DNA of 64,000 nt from Paraphoma chrysanthemicola (GCA_020744225.1 JAGMWG010000002.1:1674001-1738000), one strand, 5' to 3'; counted from the first letter of the stretch, positions 37,028 to 48,340 are shown. Numbers and translations are program-made. The notes: generated from the sequence alone by a model not told the origin.

Positions 37028-37768
37028 CTACACGGTCCACTTGGCGACGTTGTTGGGGATGAGTCGCTTGAACATGTCAAGCTGCTTCGCGTGAACAGCC
37101 GTCTTCGCATCCAGGATGGCGGGGTTCTGCTGCAGTGTCCTGTCGACGCGCAGCTCGGAGCCGCTGTAGACGACTGTGAAGTCGGGCAAGCGTGAGTTTG
37201 GCGGGACGAAGGATGACGGCGAGATGGTGCAGTACTGCGGGCAGTCAGCCTCCTGCCGCGATAGTACATGTTTGAGGAGGGGGGTTCGCGCGCAGACCTT
37301 GCCGATGATGCTGCCGCGCCCAACGATGGCTCCGACCTCGACGACGGTGCCCTCGCCCACCTCGGCGGCCTCTACGACGGCATTCGACTCGACGACAACA
37401 TTTCTGCCCAGTATGGTGCCTTCGCTGCGTACCGACGCGCTGCTCCGTGCCGAGGCCATGCTGCTGCCCCTGCTGTCGGCGTCCGGCTCTGGGACCATGC
37501 CCACGCCGACCTTGGCCCGCTCATAGACAACAACGCCCTCGCCGAGCACGACGGGCGCCAGCGCGCTGCTAATCTTGCTGTGCGGATGCAGCACCGTGTG
37601 TGCCCCCAGCGTGATGGCGTGGGTACCCGTGAGCTGCGCGTGCTGCGCGATGAGGACCGATGGGTCGAGCGCAATGGACGAGGGCTTTGGCAACATCGAA
37701 GTGCGCTTGGGCACCGTCGACGAGCGGCGGTCAGGCGCCGGCCGCGCTGTGGTTGGCTGCGCAGACAT
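37028..37768 (-). CDS. Dynactin subunit 6 (p27) homologue, left-handed beta-helix protein
   Basis: Predicted 225 aa from two exons: 37768-37298 and 37234-37028. Dynactin p27 sits with p25 at the pointed end of the dynactin Arp1 filament, where it helps load cargo onto dynein. Residues about 33-165 show the hexapeptide periodicity of a left-handed beta helix (TGTHAITLGAHTVLHPHSKI, PVVLGEGVVVYERAKVGVG, GTILGRNVVVESNAVVEAAE, GTVVEVGAIVGRGSIIGK). The C-terminus, with FTVVYSGSELRVDR and LDMFKRLIPN, matches p27 proteins. The intron (63 nt, donor GTCTGC, acceptor CCCGCAG) is in frame and free of stops, so a retained form of 246 aa is possible. A Ser/Ala-rich loop near residue 100 interrupts the helix. 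The open frame continues upstream of the ATG at 37768 but looks non-coding there. Confidence 0.83.
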   Translation of the reverse strand: MSAQPTTARPAPDRRSSTVPKRTSMLPKPSSIALDPSVLIAQHAQLTGTHAITLGAHTVLHPHSKISSALAPVVLGEGVVVYERAKVGVGMVPEPDADSRGSSMASARSSASVRSEGTILGRNVVVESNAVVEAAEVGEGTVVEVGAIVGRGSIIGKVCARTPLLKHVLSRQEADCPQYCTISPSSFVPPNSRLPDFTVVYSGSELRVDRTLQQNPAILDAKTAVHAKQLDMFKRLIPNNVAKWTV

Positions 37769-38068
37769 GGCAAGACGAAGGTGTAGAGGGAGGTGAAGTT
37801 GTGCGGTGCAGACATCTGCGAGTCGCGTCGGAAGTTTAGCGCGGCGCCTTCGCACGTGACACTGACATTTACGTTCACGCGGTGCTACCATCAAACCTCC
37901 GAGCGTCTCAGATGAGGGCTCAGATGATGGCTTCATTCGATGATATTGTGTGTTTCAGAGGCTCTTCGCAAAGTACCCAGCAGCGAGAATAGGCAAAACT
38001 CAAGGTCAGGTATGTGTGCAGGAAAGACATGCCTTGACAAGACATTTTTGTTCTCATTCATATTGTCG
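37769..38068. other. Promoter region of the dynactin gene
   Basis: About 300 bp between the dynactin p27 start codon and the uncertain short frame at 38069-38467. No motif or gene recognised. Confidence 0.4.
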
Positions 38069-38467
38069 TTATAATCGTGTAGCCGTGTGGCTAGTGGTCG
38101 TGATCTTGCTTCTTTTCTTGTTCGTCAATGTTCCACCTGGCCGCAAAACTCTCGAACTTGCAATCTGCCGTGAAAGGGGAAAAAAAGATAGCCGGCCCAG
38201 AAATCTGAAATAAACATCGCTCAAACGCTTTGATGCCCTCGCTATGCAGACACGGTAAAAGGGATGGTACCAACGAGCGGCGAGAATAGTCATAACACAG
38301 CCCAAGCAGAACGCTCGCAAGAGGAAAGGAGACCGATGCAGGAACGCTGTGGCCGTGACGTAGAGTGTCGCTGTCGTAAAGATGCAAGTCGTAATGGTCG
38401 TAAACAGAGGTATCGCTGAGCCTGAGCTCTTCAAGTCTTTTCGCTTTCGTTCTGATCGCTTCGTCAT
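38069..38467 (-). CDS. Possible small hypothetical protein (weak)
   Basis: Open frame of 132 aa starting at ATG 38467 with a very basic N-terminus (MTKRSERKRKDLKSSG), then one or two hydrophobic stretches (PLFTTITTCIFTTATLYVTA; LLRAFCLGCVMTILAA). It starts 57 bp downstream of the stop of the next gene on the same strand, so it may only be 3' UTR sequence. It matches no family I recognise. Codon choice and length do not separate it from chance. Confidence 0.2.
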   Translation of the reverse strand: MTKRSERKRKDLKSSGSAIPLFTTITTCIFTTATLYVTATAFLHRSPFLLRAFCLGCVMTILAARWYHPFYRVCIARASKRLSDVYFRFLGRLSFFPLSRQIASSRVLRPGGTLTNKKRSKITTTSHTATRL

Positions 38468-38524
38468 GGTATAGCACTCCAAGATACCACCATTAGTGTG
38501 CTCGGTGAAAAGAGAACTCCGTGC

Positions 38525-39093
38525 TCAAACCCTGTAGCCAGCCTCCATGAGACAAGTATTACATCGTTCGTAGGCTCTGACCGTTCCGCGGCCACAGTAG
38601 CAACTTGAGGACGAGCTCGCAGAGGATTTGCTGGATCGGCGGCCAACCGTCTCCGCATTGTCCAACCCGTAGTCGCTGTTCCTGGGGCTGGTGCCCCCAC
38701 TCGAGCTACTCGCACTATCATAATCGTTGGATGAGCAGGTGTTCCTTCTGCCGGTACCAATGGCAACTGGCAGACCCTGTGTGGCCTGGCCTGGGCGTTG
38801 GCCAGGGTCCCTGCCGTCGTTCACGGAGAAGTTGCGGCAAATCATGTATGCACGAGTGGCGGCGGCATTCTTAGCGAGCTCGTCGGATTCATAGTCGACA
38901 TCGGTGGAGTATTCACGATTGTTCACTCGGACTGTGGCACCATAGCCATGACGGGTGCGATACGTCTGGAAAAGTGGGTCTGGCCAATGGCGGCGTTGGC
39001 AAAGGCCTGTAGAAGAACATTAGTGTTTTGGAGATGAATAGTGTGACACCAATGGTCCGCCAATGCATGTTTTTCGCCCAATCGTAGTTGAAC
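38525..39093 (-). CDS. Protein with a dsRNA-binding-domain-like segment (5' end not resolved)
   Basis: Two exons read clearly: 39093-39050 and 39006-38525, joined across a 43-nt intron (acceptor CTACAG) with matching phase, giving 174 residues. The acceptor side of a further upstream intron (TTGAC ... CCCCTAG) is visible at 39094, so the true start lies further right (39,100-39,300) and I could not settle it. The segment HWPDPLFQTYRT, GYGATVRVNNREY, SDELAKNAAATRAYMICRNF follows the order of a double-stranded RNA-binding domain: an early helix, strands with a G-Y/R pattern, then the AKNAAA helix. After it comes a Gly/Ser-rich linker and a C-terminus with four Cys. The function is not known; the domain call is inference from pattern. 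Confidence 0.6.
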
Positions 39094-42000
39094 CTAGGGG
39101 GTCAATCCCGACAACGAGAATGAGACGCCTATTGAGGCCATTTCTCTTGAGGCTCATGTGGGCCCAACATGTTCAGCCAACGGCTTGCAAGGCTCATCTT
39201 GCCCGGTACCATCTAATTGGAACTGGTGTGAAGCGGAATGTACACACCTGTGAGGTACATGATGTAGAACATTTTGGTAGTTGCCAAATGCCTATCGACG
39301 TGTTCGATCCAAGAAACAGGGCGCTTCGCCGCGGATGCTTAAGTCTCAATCGGGAAGAACGGATGCGGGCTCTTGCTGAATTGGCAATTGCTCGTTGGCG
39401 GAGGCGGCGACGATGGAAAGCCGAAGAAGGAGGCGAGGGTCCTGTTGTGCGACAACGACTGTTTCCTGGCGTTGACAGTTGTCAAAGCACGATGTGACAG
39501 CTGTACGAAAGGAATATCGAGCTACCCAAAGTGCGAGCGACGGCTAGGGAGGGGACGTGGCAGACGGGGAGGGGTGAAGCATATGTCTCTAGAGCGGGAT
39601 GGGGTCTAATTTATTGCAGCAAGCCAATGCAGCAGGCATGTCAGTACATGCAAGCGCGCAGACTCCGCTTGCAAGTAGCGATCGAGAGCAATTGAATATG
39701 TGGAAATGAATAACATGCGGGTCTGTTGCGGCTCTTCAGTAGGAGGCCCATATTGACGTGGCGTGGATTTTCGCCAGTGGCAGACTAGGTTCCAGAATTT
39801 TCAGACCTCAAAGGGTACAGCTCACCGGTCTTCGCCAGAGAGCATATCATTCGCTTTTGCCACAGTGCCTGCATGCAGGAGTAGCGCAAAAAACGGCTGA
39901 TGATCGGTTCCGATTCCTTGCAACCCGTTCTTGGAGGCTGGAATTATCGATCGGCATCTCGAGACGTCGGCTGCACAGGCATGAACAACAAAGTATCCGC
40001 AGGCACGCTTGGCGTCGGAGCATCAAGAAGGCGGCATTGACTGTGCTTGTGCTCGCTCATGGCGGAGTGTTTAGGTTCCACCAGTGCAATGACGCAACTG
40101 AGGGGCTATGTGCAAGATGGAGGAAGGTACCGCACGTTCCCTATAGCGTTCCGTGACGCCGAATTTCTATGGTCATTTTGGCTAGGCAGTGGTTGAAATG
40201 CATGTTGGGATACGACGGGGCATGTTGGTGAACGGGATCAGAGACCAGACGGTCCAATTCGCAGGGGGAAAACTGGGACTACTAGCTGGAAAAAGTACCC
40301 ACAGTGGTAGCAAGCGCGGGAGTCGCGCTTGGTTGAGGGATGATTCGAGGTGAGGTTGACACGCTATCGTGACTGCAGGCGGATGCAAAGCATAGCGGCG
40401 TTGAAGCGGAAGAGCGTCATACCAGGAATAGCAGGCCGCTAGCCGGCAAGAGGAGCCAGTAGGCACGCCGGGCGATTGATTGCTGGAATCGAGGGGTCAG
40501 ATAGGTATCTGGGGTGTTACCACAGAAGTGTAGTCGCGACGCGGAGCCCGTGCTCCATGCATATGTGCGATGAGCTGGCAGCCTTTGGACGTCAAGCTAT
40601 CTGCACGCGCAGCCGAATGGGGCGAAGAACCAACGGTCCTGTATGGCATGCTTGTCAACATGGATCGGCCGTTGTGGAGACAATCTGTCTGCGCCCGTGC
40701 AATATTTGAAGGAGCAGCAGTTCAAGAGTGTGTTGAAGAGAGCGTGCATCTGCGCTTGGCGCGTTGACAGGGCTGTCGACAGGGTCAGGGTCCCCAAAGC
40801 ACAGATGAGGCAAGTGTTGGAGAGCGAGGTCGGGACCACTCCCATGGCCGCGTTGCCATGGCGAACAGCTCATGCCAAAGTGCCGAACCATCCATCGCGG
40901 CCGTCAGCAATATATGGAGATATTGGACGCGGGAGGCTGGGCACAGCTGGGGAGGGTGCAGGGCAGCACCAGGCACCCCATCAGTTGCTGTCGTTGCAGG
41001 CTTTTGCACTTCAGCAGCGGGAGGCTGCAGACAGCCCTCGATCGGACGAGTGACGATGCACAGAGCCGGCAGCTCGACCATCCTGCCAAGCACTGGGTGC
41101 CCGGAGAAGCATGAAGCTTGGAAGACGCTGAGCGACGCGGGCTGCAGACGTTGGCAGAGAGCGGACTCTTCAGGGCGGCACTCTATAGGCCACGGATGCC
41201 CGGTGACGAAGAGCGGTACATGAGGGACCAAGGCCCATGCAACAGCGGCCTCGATCTGGCGCCAGTCCATTCATTGTCTGGGTTGAAAGAAGCGTAGCGG
41301 GGCGCAAGGAGCCACTGTGCCCAGCGGAGCAGCACTCGACGACCACGCCCATCTGGCAGCGACACGCGTAACGAGAGAGGAGCGAGCTGAGGCCGAGCGA
41401 GCCACTTGCTTGTTGCCGAACTGTCCCAGGCGCTGGCGGTAGATTGGTCCTCGGTGGTTGGGATGGCTGTGGCAGGAGAAGCTCGAATCCGGGGACGCAC
41501 AGGGCAGGCGGCGATGGTTTGACACGCATTGCTTTCCTCACCGACTTTCCTCGCGCTGATTTGCCCCTCGCCGGCCGCCAGCTCGCATGCGTCCAGCGCG
41601 TTGTAAATAATGGCGAACAGAAGCACACTACTGTGTAGCTGTGCAGCCAGCACGGGCAGCCACTGCTGAGCGAGCGAGCGAATGCCGTGGGCGTCAGCAC
41701 GAGCAGACGACGTCGTGAAAGGCTTCTTCGAATCGGTCTCATTCCCTGCCTGGTAGCGAGCGTCCCCACGGGTTCCACGCGTCGCTCCAACCACGAGCAC
41801 CGCCGCCCTCCTCTTCGCCAGCCTTGCCCTCCCTCTCTCTCCCGAGACATGCTGACGCAGCAGCTGGGCGGGTGCGGCGACCTTGATCGCGGGTGCGGCA
41901 GTACATGGTGCAACACCACGCCGCCATGATCTGTTGCGCTCGACGAGCAGGATATGGCCTGGCTCTACGCCGCGGCCTGCATCAGATACCCCGCACTTGA

Positions 42001-42364
42001 CGTGCGACGTTGAACGGCAGGGCGACTGCGCGAAATTCTCCGGTATCGCGTAGCGGTGAATCTCTCGCTGTGCCATTGCTTTCGTCGACCTCAATGGCCC
42101 ACATTGACTCTCGCAAAGGTACAACTCAATGTAGACCCACGTTATGTTGCGCCCGAGCATGCTCAGTACTTCGTGCGAACGCTGGGGGATCCGAAGCTGA
42201 TGATGTTCTGCAATTCATGGCTCTCCTCACCCGGCTCTCCGGCCGAAACCCAGAATACACTGAGTACATAGGACAACCACTGCACAAGATTGGCATATGC
42301 ATATACTCCATCTACGTTTGTCTCGTTTACCTCAACGGCATTAGTCTGCTCTCGAACCGCCAAC
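39094..42364. other. 3.3-kb GC-balanced region with no convincing gene
   Basis: Apart from the missing 5' exon(s) of the previous gene near its left edge, I recognise no gene here. Long open frames (up to 325 codons at about 41,183-42,160, minus strand) overlap one another on both strands, are rich in Arg/Ser/Pro/Gly, and show no domain pattern, as expected of chance frames in GC-rich DNA. The Dabb gene promoter lies at the right end. Confidence 0.45.
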
Positions 42365-43024
42365 ATGCCAAAAATTGTTCGCCTAACACTTCTTAAGGTC
42401 ACGGACAAGGAGACCATCCAGCAAGCCGTCCAGAAATACGCAACTCTGGCCCAGGAGGCAAAGAAGGTATGTGCCTGTTCTATCCTCCACTTCATATACT
42501 CTGTGCATACCCGCCCGACCAATACGCACCGTGGGGCAATCTGCATGCCTCGCTGCACGTCACGCATCTCGTCACCTCTGAATCCCAGACACCTGTCTCG
42601 TTTGACCCATGGTACCCTGGATTTCTTGTGGCGTTAGTCGATGCTCAGTATTTAGTTTCATACTGTGGAGTTGACGGCCATTTCCGCACACTTGTGAGAA
42701 GCAGGGGTTGCTGCCCTCACAGGGTCCAAATGCTTCGCGCCATGCTGAGTTGTAGCCTGGCAAGCTAGCACTATACCCAGATACTAACCTCAGCAGGACG
42801 GCAAGCCTTATATACAAATGGCCGCCGCAAATCCCACACATGACGACCCTCGCAGCCAAGGATATACCATGGTCGCCCGCACCGTTTTTGAGACCAAGGA
42901 GGCAATGGACTTCTACGATGACGAGTGTGAGGCTCACGCAGCGATCAAGGCTTTGTTGAAACCAAAGGTTGCTGGCCCACCGCTTGTGGTCTACATGGAC
43001 GCGAATTTTGAGAAAGTCTCATGA
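42365..43024 (+). CDS. Stress-responsive A/B barrel (Dabb) domain protein
   Basis: Predicted 109 aa from two exons: 42365-42466 and 42797-43024. The intron is 330 nt, unusually long here, with donor GTATGT and a textbook end (ATACTAACCTCAGCAG); phase 0 on both sides. The protein starts MPKIVRLTLLKV and continues with DGKPYIQM, GYTMVARTVFETKEAMDFYD and a closing PPLVVYMDAN, the strand-helix order of the dimeric alpha/beta barrel Dabb fold. In this family it is found in stress-induced proteins and in some polyketide cyclases. Its length, about 110 aa, is typical. No catalytic residues can be assigned and the role here is unknown. It is convergent with the farnesyltransferase gene, 103 bp away. 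Confidence 0.82.
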
Positions 43025-43127
43025 GCAGCATCCACAGACCCTGCGTTTCATAGTGAGCACGTTTGTCATGCTAAGGATACCTGAGCTATAGTAAGCCAAG
43101 AATAGAGTTCCCAGTAATAGGCCGTGC

Positions 43128-44724
43128 TTAGAATCCCTCTTTTGCCTCGAAGTACCTCCTGCACTCGTACACCGACTTGAAGGGAATGATGAACACCGGG
43201 TGAATCGATCGTATGACATCTTCATGATCCCACACAACGTCACCGCCATCATACCCCCCCTGTGACTTCCAATGGTATGGGGCGCCCAAGTTGCCAGCTC
43301 CAATGTCCTTGTTGACATTCTCATCATACACGTATCTATACTGCGACGCGCTCAATCCCGCTAGATTGTAGCATGTGTGATACGCATCTGCATGCTTCCC
43401 GGGCTTGTCTTTTAAACCCCCAGGACTCTTTTCCTGGCAGGCTGAAAGGATGTACCGCGCCAGTGCGCCACGATTCCAGAAAGTCGATGTCGCAGAGGTA
43501 CTCAAAATCGTGGCGGCTTCCACGATAGACCAGCAGCCGCCTACCCAGTGCGAGTAGCAGCCGTCAACAAGCTTATTCGTGCGGCCATTGTAGCCACCTT
43601 CCGGGCTGGCCTGGCGAGACGAGAGCCAATGCACTAGGAGCGGCATATCAAGGAACTTTGGCAGCGTCTCTACGGGGGGTCCCAGGATGGAAAGGCATCC
43701 AAGACCACAGAATGCGTACGCACCATGTGCTTCGTTACCAGGTGCTGCAGAAAGACCACCGTCCCAAGATTGACAAAGTGATACCCAGTCTCCGAGCTTG
43801 TCCGTGAACTTGTTAAGTCCATGTGTTCGGGCTGGGGCATCATGAGGTAGCTGGAGTGGCAGATCAAGCAGCGAAAGAATGACCATGGCACAGAATGCGC
43901 CACGTATGTCTTCTTCACCACCCTCTGCCATGGTGAAACCGCCGTCTACTTGCTTCATCCGGCCTATGAAATGCCACATGGCCCGTCGATCGACAGTCTC
44001 GTAGGCCGACGTGCCGCCTACCATAGCGATCGATAGAACGGCGGCATATGTGCAGGCCAAGTGTGGAAGCTGACCGTAGCCTCCTCCGAATCCACCGGAT
44101 GGATGTTGAGCGAGTGAAAATGTGTGTCCAACACTATGCGACATTAGCTAAGGCTGAAACAAGACCAACGTGTGAGGCATGGCTTTGTTGCTGCCTTTCT
44201 CATTAAAAATTGACATACCGTTCTTGAAACCGATTGATATCGATCCCCAACGCCGTCATACTCTGAAGTCCCCAGTACACTAGCCACGGTCTCGAAGCGT
44301 CCAGTTGGGCAAATTGACCAGGATAATCTTTCAAAGTTCGTTCCAACATCTTGGCGTGTCCTTCACGTTGGAGTTTGGGAATGCCGTATGCATTCAGCGG
44401 GAAGTTGTTTGGATTGCCCTCCAAATACGGCAGTATGATTTCGGCGGTATCATCTTGTACTTTGGATGTCTCTGTCCTATAATTGTCCCTTATTGGAACC
44501 CTCACAGAGTCCAGATACGCAATGTTCGCCTGCTCTTCTGGTGTTGCGGTACCCATGTCTTCGTACTCGTTGTCAGTGTCTGATAGCTCTTCGATCCGCT
44601 CTGATTCGTCAAGGATCTCTTCCAGGCGAGCCGAAGGTGCTTGCGCAGAGGATCGCGAAGAGGTGGTCATGCTCTTATATCGCAAGTCTCGGCGGCCAGA
44701 TTTAGAGATTCCCCGGACGGGCAT
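43128..44724 (-). CDS. RAM1: Protein farnesyltransferase beta subunit
   Basis: Predicted 503 aa from two exons: 44724-44219 and 44133-43128, with an 85-nt intron (donor GTATGT, acceptor CGCATAG) in matching phase. It pairs with the alpha subunit to attach farnesyl to C-terminal CaaX Cys residues of Ras, Rho and fungal mating pheromones. The prenyltransferase alpha-alpha barrel repeats are plain: GGFGGGYGQLPHLACTYAAV, DGGFTMAEGGEEDIRGAFCA, WDGGLSAAPGNEAHGAYAFC and EGGYNGRTNKLVDGCYSHWV. The zinc ligands Asp and Cys are in VDGCYSHW and the His in HADAYHTCYNLAGLS. An acidic N-terminal segment of about 60 residues (SERIEELSDTDNEYED) precedes the domain. The first ATG of the frame, at 44724, is used; ATG 44670 is an alternative. 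Confidence 0.93.
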
Positions 44725-45020
44725 GTGAGTGGCTGGTACGAACAATGGCGTCCTTTGCGAGCCGTTACTATTGTTCAAATGCACGTCCCATTACCGGATG
44801 AAGCTTCTCTCCAAGACTCTATACACAGAAGCTGTTGAGTGATGAGCTCAGCACATGCATGGGAAACTGGGTCGTCACTGTTTGTGCGTTTGCAAAGAAG
44901 TGAAGACAGTGGAGCAGGTGCACGTGGGGCAGACCAAATGTGGTAGTAGTGGCTTGGCACCAACCCGCATCTCCATTCTTTCAGGATAGGCCTGCAACCT
45001 AAGTACACTGCGTGCCATCT
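44725..45020. other. Short intergenic region
   Basis: About 300 bp: promoter of the farnesyltransferase gene and 3' flank of the cupin gene. No other feature seen. Confidence 0.5.
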
Positions 45021-45569
45021 TCAATCAGACGGGCGCACGCCTGCCATACCTGAGAGATGTTCGCCAAATTCTTCTCCAGCAATCTTCAATGGCTTGCAAG
45101 GTTGCAAAACGAACAACATTCTTGTCCACTCCGTTTTGCTGCGGTTGATCCACTGATGCATCGTTCCTCGCTGGATCGCAACATCGCCCCGCTTCATTGT
45201 CCGCTTCTCGCCGCTGTCTAACAGCAATTCCACCTCGCCTTCGAGCACGCAGCCATAGTCTAAGCTCACAGTGCGGTGCATCGTACACGCAGTTGACGGC
45301 GGAACGTCGACGTGTCGAAGCACAGTTCCACCTGACACGACAAGTCCAGGTGGACTGTTCAGGTATTCGCCATATGTATCGAGATCCTTATCATTGTCCA
45401 AATCAACTGGGAAGCCTATCGTGGTGAAGCTCAGGGCGAAAGCGATACCGTCGTCGTTCGCTTTCATCGTGCTCTCTTCGCTGAAAGCCTTGCTGAAAAC
45501 AGCCTTTCCTTGGGCATCATGAGCAGTGATGTACCGTTGTACCTTGGGTAGCACGCCGACATGGGCCAT
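45021..45569 (-). CDS. Small cupin-domain protein
   Basis: Single-exon gene of 182 aa. Cupins are small beta-barrels that often bind a metal. Residues about 75-145 form one cupin domain: LVVSGGTVLRHVDVPP, then MHRTVSLDYGCVLEGEVELL (motif 1, His98 and Glu110) and KRGDVAIQRGTMHQWINRS (motif 2, His138). Motif 1 has a single clear His instead of HxH, so metal binding may be altered. The N-terminal 70 residues form a family-typical lead with a VQRYITAHD segment. Proteins of this type are common in fungi near oxidoreductase or polyketide genes, but no such partner is adjacent here. The function is unknown. ATG 45569 is the first in frame and has a good context. Confidence 0.85.
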   Translation of the reverse strand: MAHVGVLPKVQRYITAHDAQGKAVFSKAFSEESTMKANDDGIAFALSFTTIGFPVDLDNDKDLDTYGEYLNSPPGLVVSGGTVLRHVDVPPSTACTMHRTVSLDYGCVLEGEVELLLDSGEKRTMKRGDVAIQRGTMHQWINRSKTEWTRMLFVLQPCKPLKIAGEEFGEHLSGMAGVRPSD

Positions 45570-46175
45570 GGTGATCGGTAATACGATGATTGCGAAGGTG
45601 TGTAGAACAGTGGACTGGCAGTGCTGATAAAGCCTGGCAGATATGTGAATGGAGCTTGTTGCAAGACCACTAGGACTGAAAGGTTTGACGCGATGAATGT
45701 GAAGGTTGTAGAGCAGTGCTGCAAACCTGAACAGCAGTGGTGGTGGGTTTTACCCCACAGCTATCTGTCTATTGAAATTACACAAGGGACGGGAGATGTA
45801 CGCGGAGCCGAAGTCCGTGGCGGGCAGCGGGGACTCCCCGCAATCGACGTGGCCATAGATCGACGACAACGTAGTGCTAATTTATGTTCCTGCACCTAAA
45901 CACGATACAGTTTCATCAAAGAAGCTAGGCCATCGGCTTCTAATGACGGCTCTGCACATTGCAGCAATCTGAATACATACTGCGGAATGTTGCACGATAC
46001 AGACAATGACGACCGATGGTTCTAGGCGAATTATAGGTCTCCCTACAGCAAGTAACGTCTTGGATCTACTCCGGACTTTCTTTCAATAGATTGGACCTCT
46101 GGCTACGAATGTGAGTATGGTGGCAAAGCTGGTTGTGGCATCACATTGCCCGAAGAAAAGATATCGTCACGCGAA
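45570..46175. other. Intergenic, no gene recognised
   Basis: About 600 bp: cupin promoter on the left, 3' flank of the split gene on the right. No feature recognised. Confidence 0.5.
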
Positions 46176-46496
46176 TTAGGAACAATTTTTAACTGCTTCT
46201 ATCATCATCAGTAGAGTTGACAGGACCGATGCATTCCGTCTAATCTTCTTCGAGGGGTAGAATTGCACCCGGGTGTTCTCTAGAACAAATTCTCGTAATA
46301 TGCCCGCCTCGATGTAATCGATTCCACCACCCGGAATCACACCAATACGCCTGCACTGTTCAATATTGGGACAACGGAGAAGCACAGAGAACGAAACCAT
46401 TCCGAGATCAGCTGTATGTCGCATTGCCAATCTCGTCCAATCAAAAGCAAAATGTTCAGAAAGCTCTTGAGGGCGCCTCTCTCGGCCAAGATACGC
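46176..46496 (-). pseudogene. 3'-terminal exon of a gene split by transposon P2
   Basis: A 106-codon frame ending in a stop at 46176 and beginning after an intron acceptor (GGTATCGCAG) at 46497. It reads AYLGRERRPQELSEHFAFDW, then TRLAMRHTADLGMVSFSVLL, RCPNIEQCRRIGVIPGGGID and more. Its donor half lies on the far side of P2 at 55974, and joining the two in phase 0 continues a sensible protein (FLNFS-AYLGRE). I do not recognise the family. Extending the frame rightward runs into the P2 terminal repeat, where an apparent ATG at 46553 is fortuitous. Confidence 0.55.
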
Positions 46497-46669
46497 CTGC
46501 GATACCATAATCATCAACATCAACTTAACGTGTTTTACAAGCGAGGCGTCCATACAAGCGAGGCGTCCACCCCACCAACTTTGCGCGCCTCTTTGAGCGT
46601 ACAACTCAACCACGATATATAGCAGTATATAGCTATTAATACAATAGATTAAGTAGTATCTACAAAGTC

Positions 46670-48250
46670 TTTTTTACACGTACGTGCGTTGTGCCTAGTC
46701 TCTCTGCACCTGCTACAGCGCGCAAGAGCCTGGCAGCTAAGGCCTAATTACTCTCTACCTTAACGCTCTTTACGAGCAATCTGTTAATTAGCCTTACGTT
46801 AGGCGAGTATATTCTTGCTAGCTCTCTTTGTTAAGACTCTCTGCTTTTGTACACGCTTTTTCTTGCACTGCTTTTACTTTAACGCTGCCTTATTAGCCTT
46901 CTTAAGGCTAGTGATCCTCTCGCGTATTAGCTTAGCTAACAGGATTATTACCTTAGCGCTCTTCTTAAGCTAGTTAATTACCTTAATAATTAACGTAGGC
47001 AAGAAGCTCTTGTGTTAGCGTACGCGCTTGCGAATTAGCATTAATTAAGCCTTAAGCTTACGCGCGTTACTTAGCGTATAAGCCTGCTAGACAGCCTCTA
47101 GTAGAGCAGCAGGTATTAGTGTACGTAGCTGTATATCTAGCTTTAACAAGATAGCTTCTAGCTAGAGAGGTATAAGGCCTACGCCTTAAAAGGCTAAGTA
47201 GATATTAGCTGTTATAAACGCGCAGTTAAAGGCTGCCTTAAAAGCTAGCAGAAACTTAAGCTTTGTAATATAGTTAATATAGTGTTAGATAAGAGCCTTA
47301 ATCTTGCAGCTGTACGCACGCTTTAGTAGCAAAAAGTAGCTAATATTAAGAGGCTGCAGTAAGTAAGATAAGTAAGGTAGTATATAGAGCGTATAGATAT
47401 TATTCTCTTTATAAAGCTCTTAAAATTTAAGAGAGTAGTAACTCTTATAGCTATTAAGAATAAGTAGGCAACATATACTTATAATACAAGTCTTTGTGTA
47501 AGCATTAAAGTGCTTTAACTACGCAACTCTAAGATTATTATTTATCTAGCTGTTGTTGCTAACTACAATTACCTAGTTACGTAGAATATTCTTCTTATAC
47601 TAAGTAGATAGGTAATACTAGCTAGTAAAAATAAGAAAGAGTAAGATAGCCTAGCTAGCAGCGTTAATTACAGTAATTACAGTTACTTACTCGCAATTGC
47701 TAGGCTAAATAGCCTTTAGTCTACCTCTTCTCTCTAACTTTATTATAATAAGCTAAGTTGTAATCTTACTTATTATAAAGCTAGCCTCGTTAAAGTTATA
47801 GATGTTCTTATCGCAGATACTGTACTTAGCCTTTATCTTCTCTATAAGCTTAAACTAGCGTTATATAAGAATAGAATTCTTACATAAAGCTCTCTACCTA
47901 TTGTATAGCTAGTTAAAACGCGTTGTAAGACTATCTATACACTTAACAAAGTTATACGCTTAGTAAACGCTAACGTAACTAGTAGAGTGCGCAGCTAGTA
48001 GCTTATTAGCTATATTACGTATAGCTGCGTACGTAAGCGTAAATCTACGTTAATTAAGATTAAGTATATATCTAATAATTACCTTCTCCTCTAGCTAAGT
48101 AAGCTTCTTTAAGTTAGGCTAGTAATTGCATTAAGTAAGCTTACTAGCGCGTTAGTCGCGCAGCGTTATTTAAGAAATATTAAACGTCTAGATAGTAACT
48201 CTCTTAGTCTTAAATTAACACTTATTAAGAGATAATAGAGTAAGCTATAT
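46670..48250 (-). pseudogene. Degraded pogo-like transposase of P2
   Basis: The best preserved of the three pogo-type transposase remnants. Reading the minus strand, FKLIEKIKAKYSICDKNIYN followed by FNEASF (ancestral YNFDE) spans about 47,770-47,855. A basic C-terminal helix (LAKLIRERITSLKKANKAAL ... KKKRVQKQR) spans about 46,780-46,960. The zinc knuckle CSRCRETRHNARTC lies at about 46,672-46,720, with the expected Gly now Arg. Several stops (TAA/TAG from CAA/CAG or CGA) remain, so it is not functional. Confidence 0.82.
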
Positions 48251-48340
48251 ATTAGCTTTAGATAAGCGTAACAGAGTTTATTAAGGTTAAGATATAACTA
48301 ATTAAAGTTAGAAGGCTACTTAAAGTTAGTAGAGTAGACG

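Noticed and set aside
37769..37936. 56-residue upstream extension of the dynactin p27 protein
   Set aside because: Open by chance; the composition is Arg/His-rich and the family starts close to the ATG at 37768.
41170..42160. Overlapping minus-strand frames of 249 and 325 codons
   Set aside because: Two different frames are open over the same bases, both Arg/Ser/Pro-rich with no domain pattern; they look like chance frames in GC-rich intergenic DNA.
46500..46613. N-terminal extension of the 46176 frame across the P2 end, with an ATG at 46553
   Set aside because: The extension is transposon terminal-repeat sequence; the native acceptor at 46497 explains the exon start.
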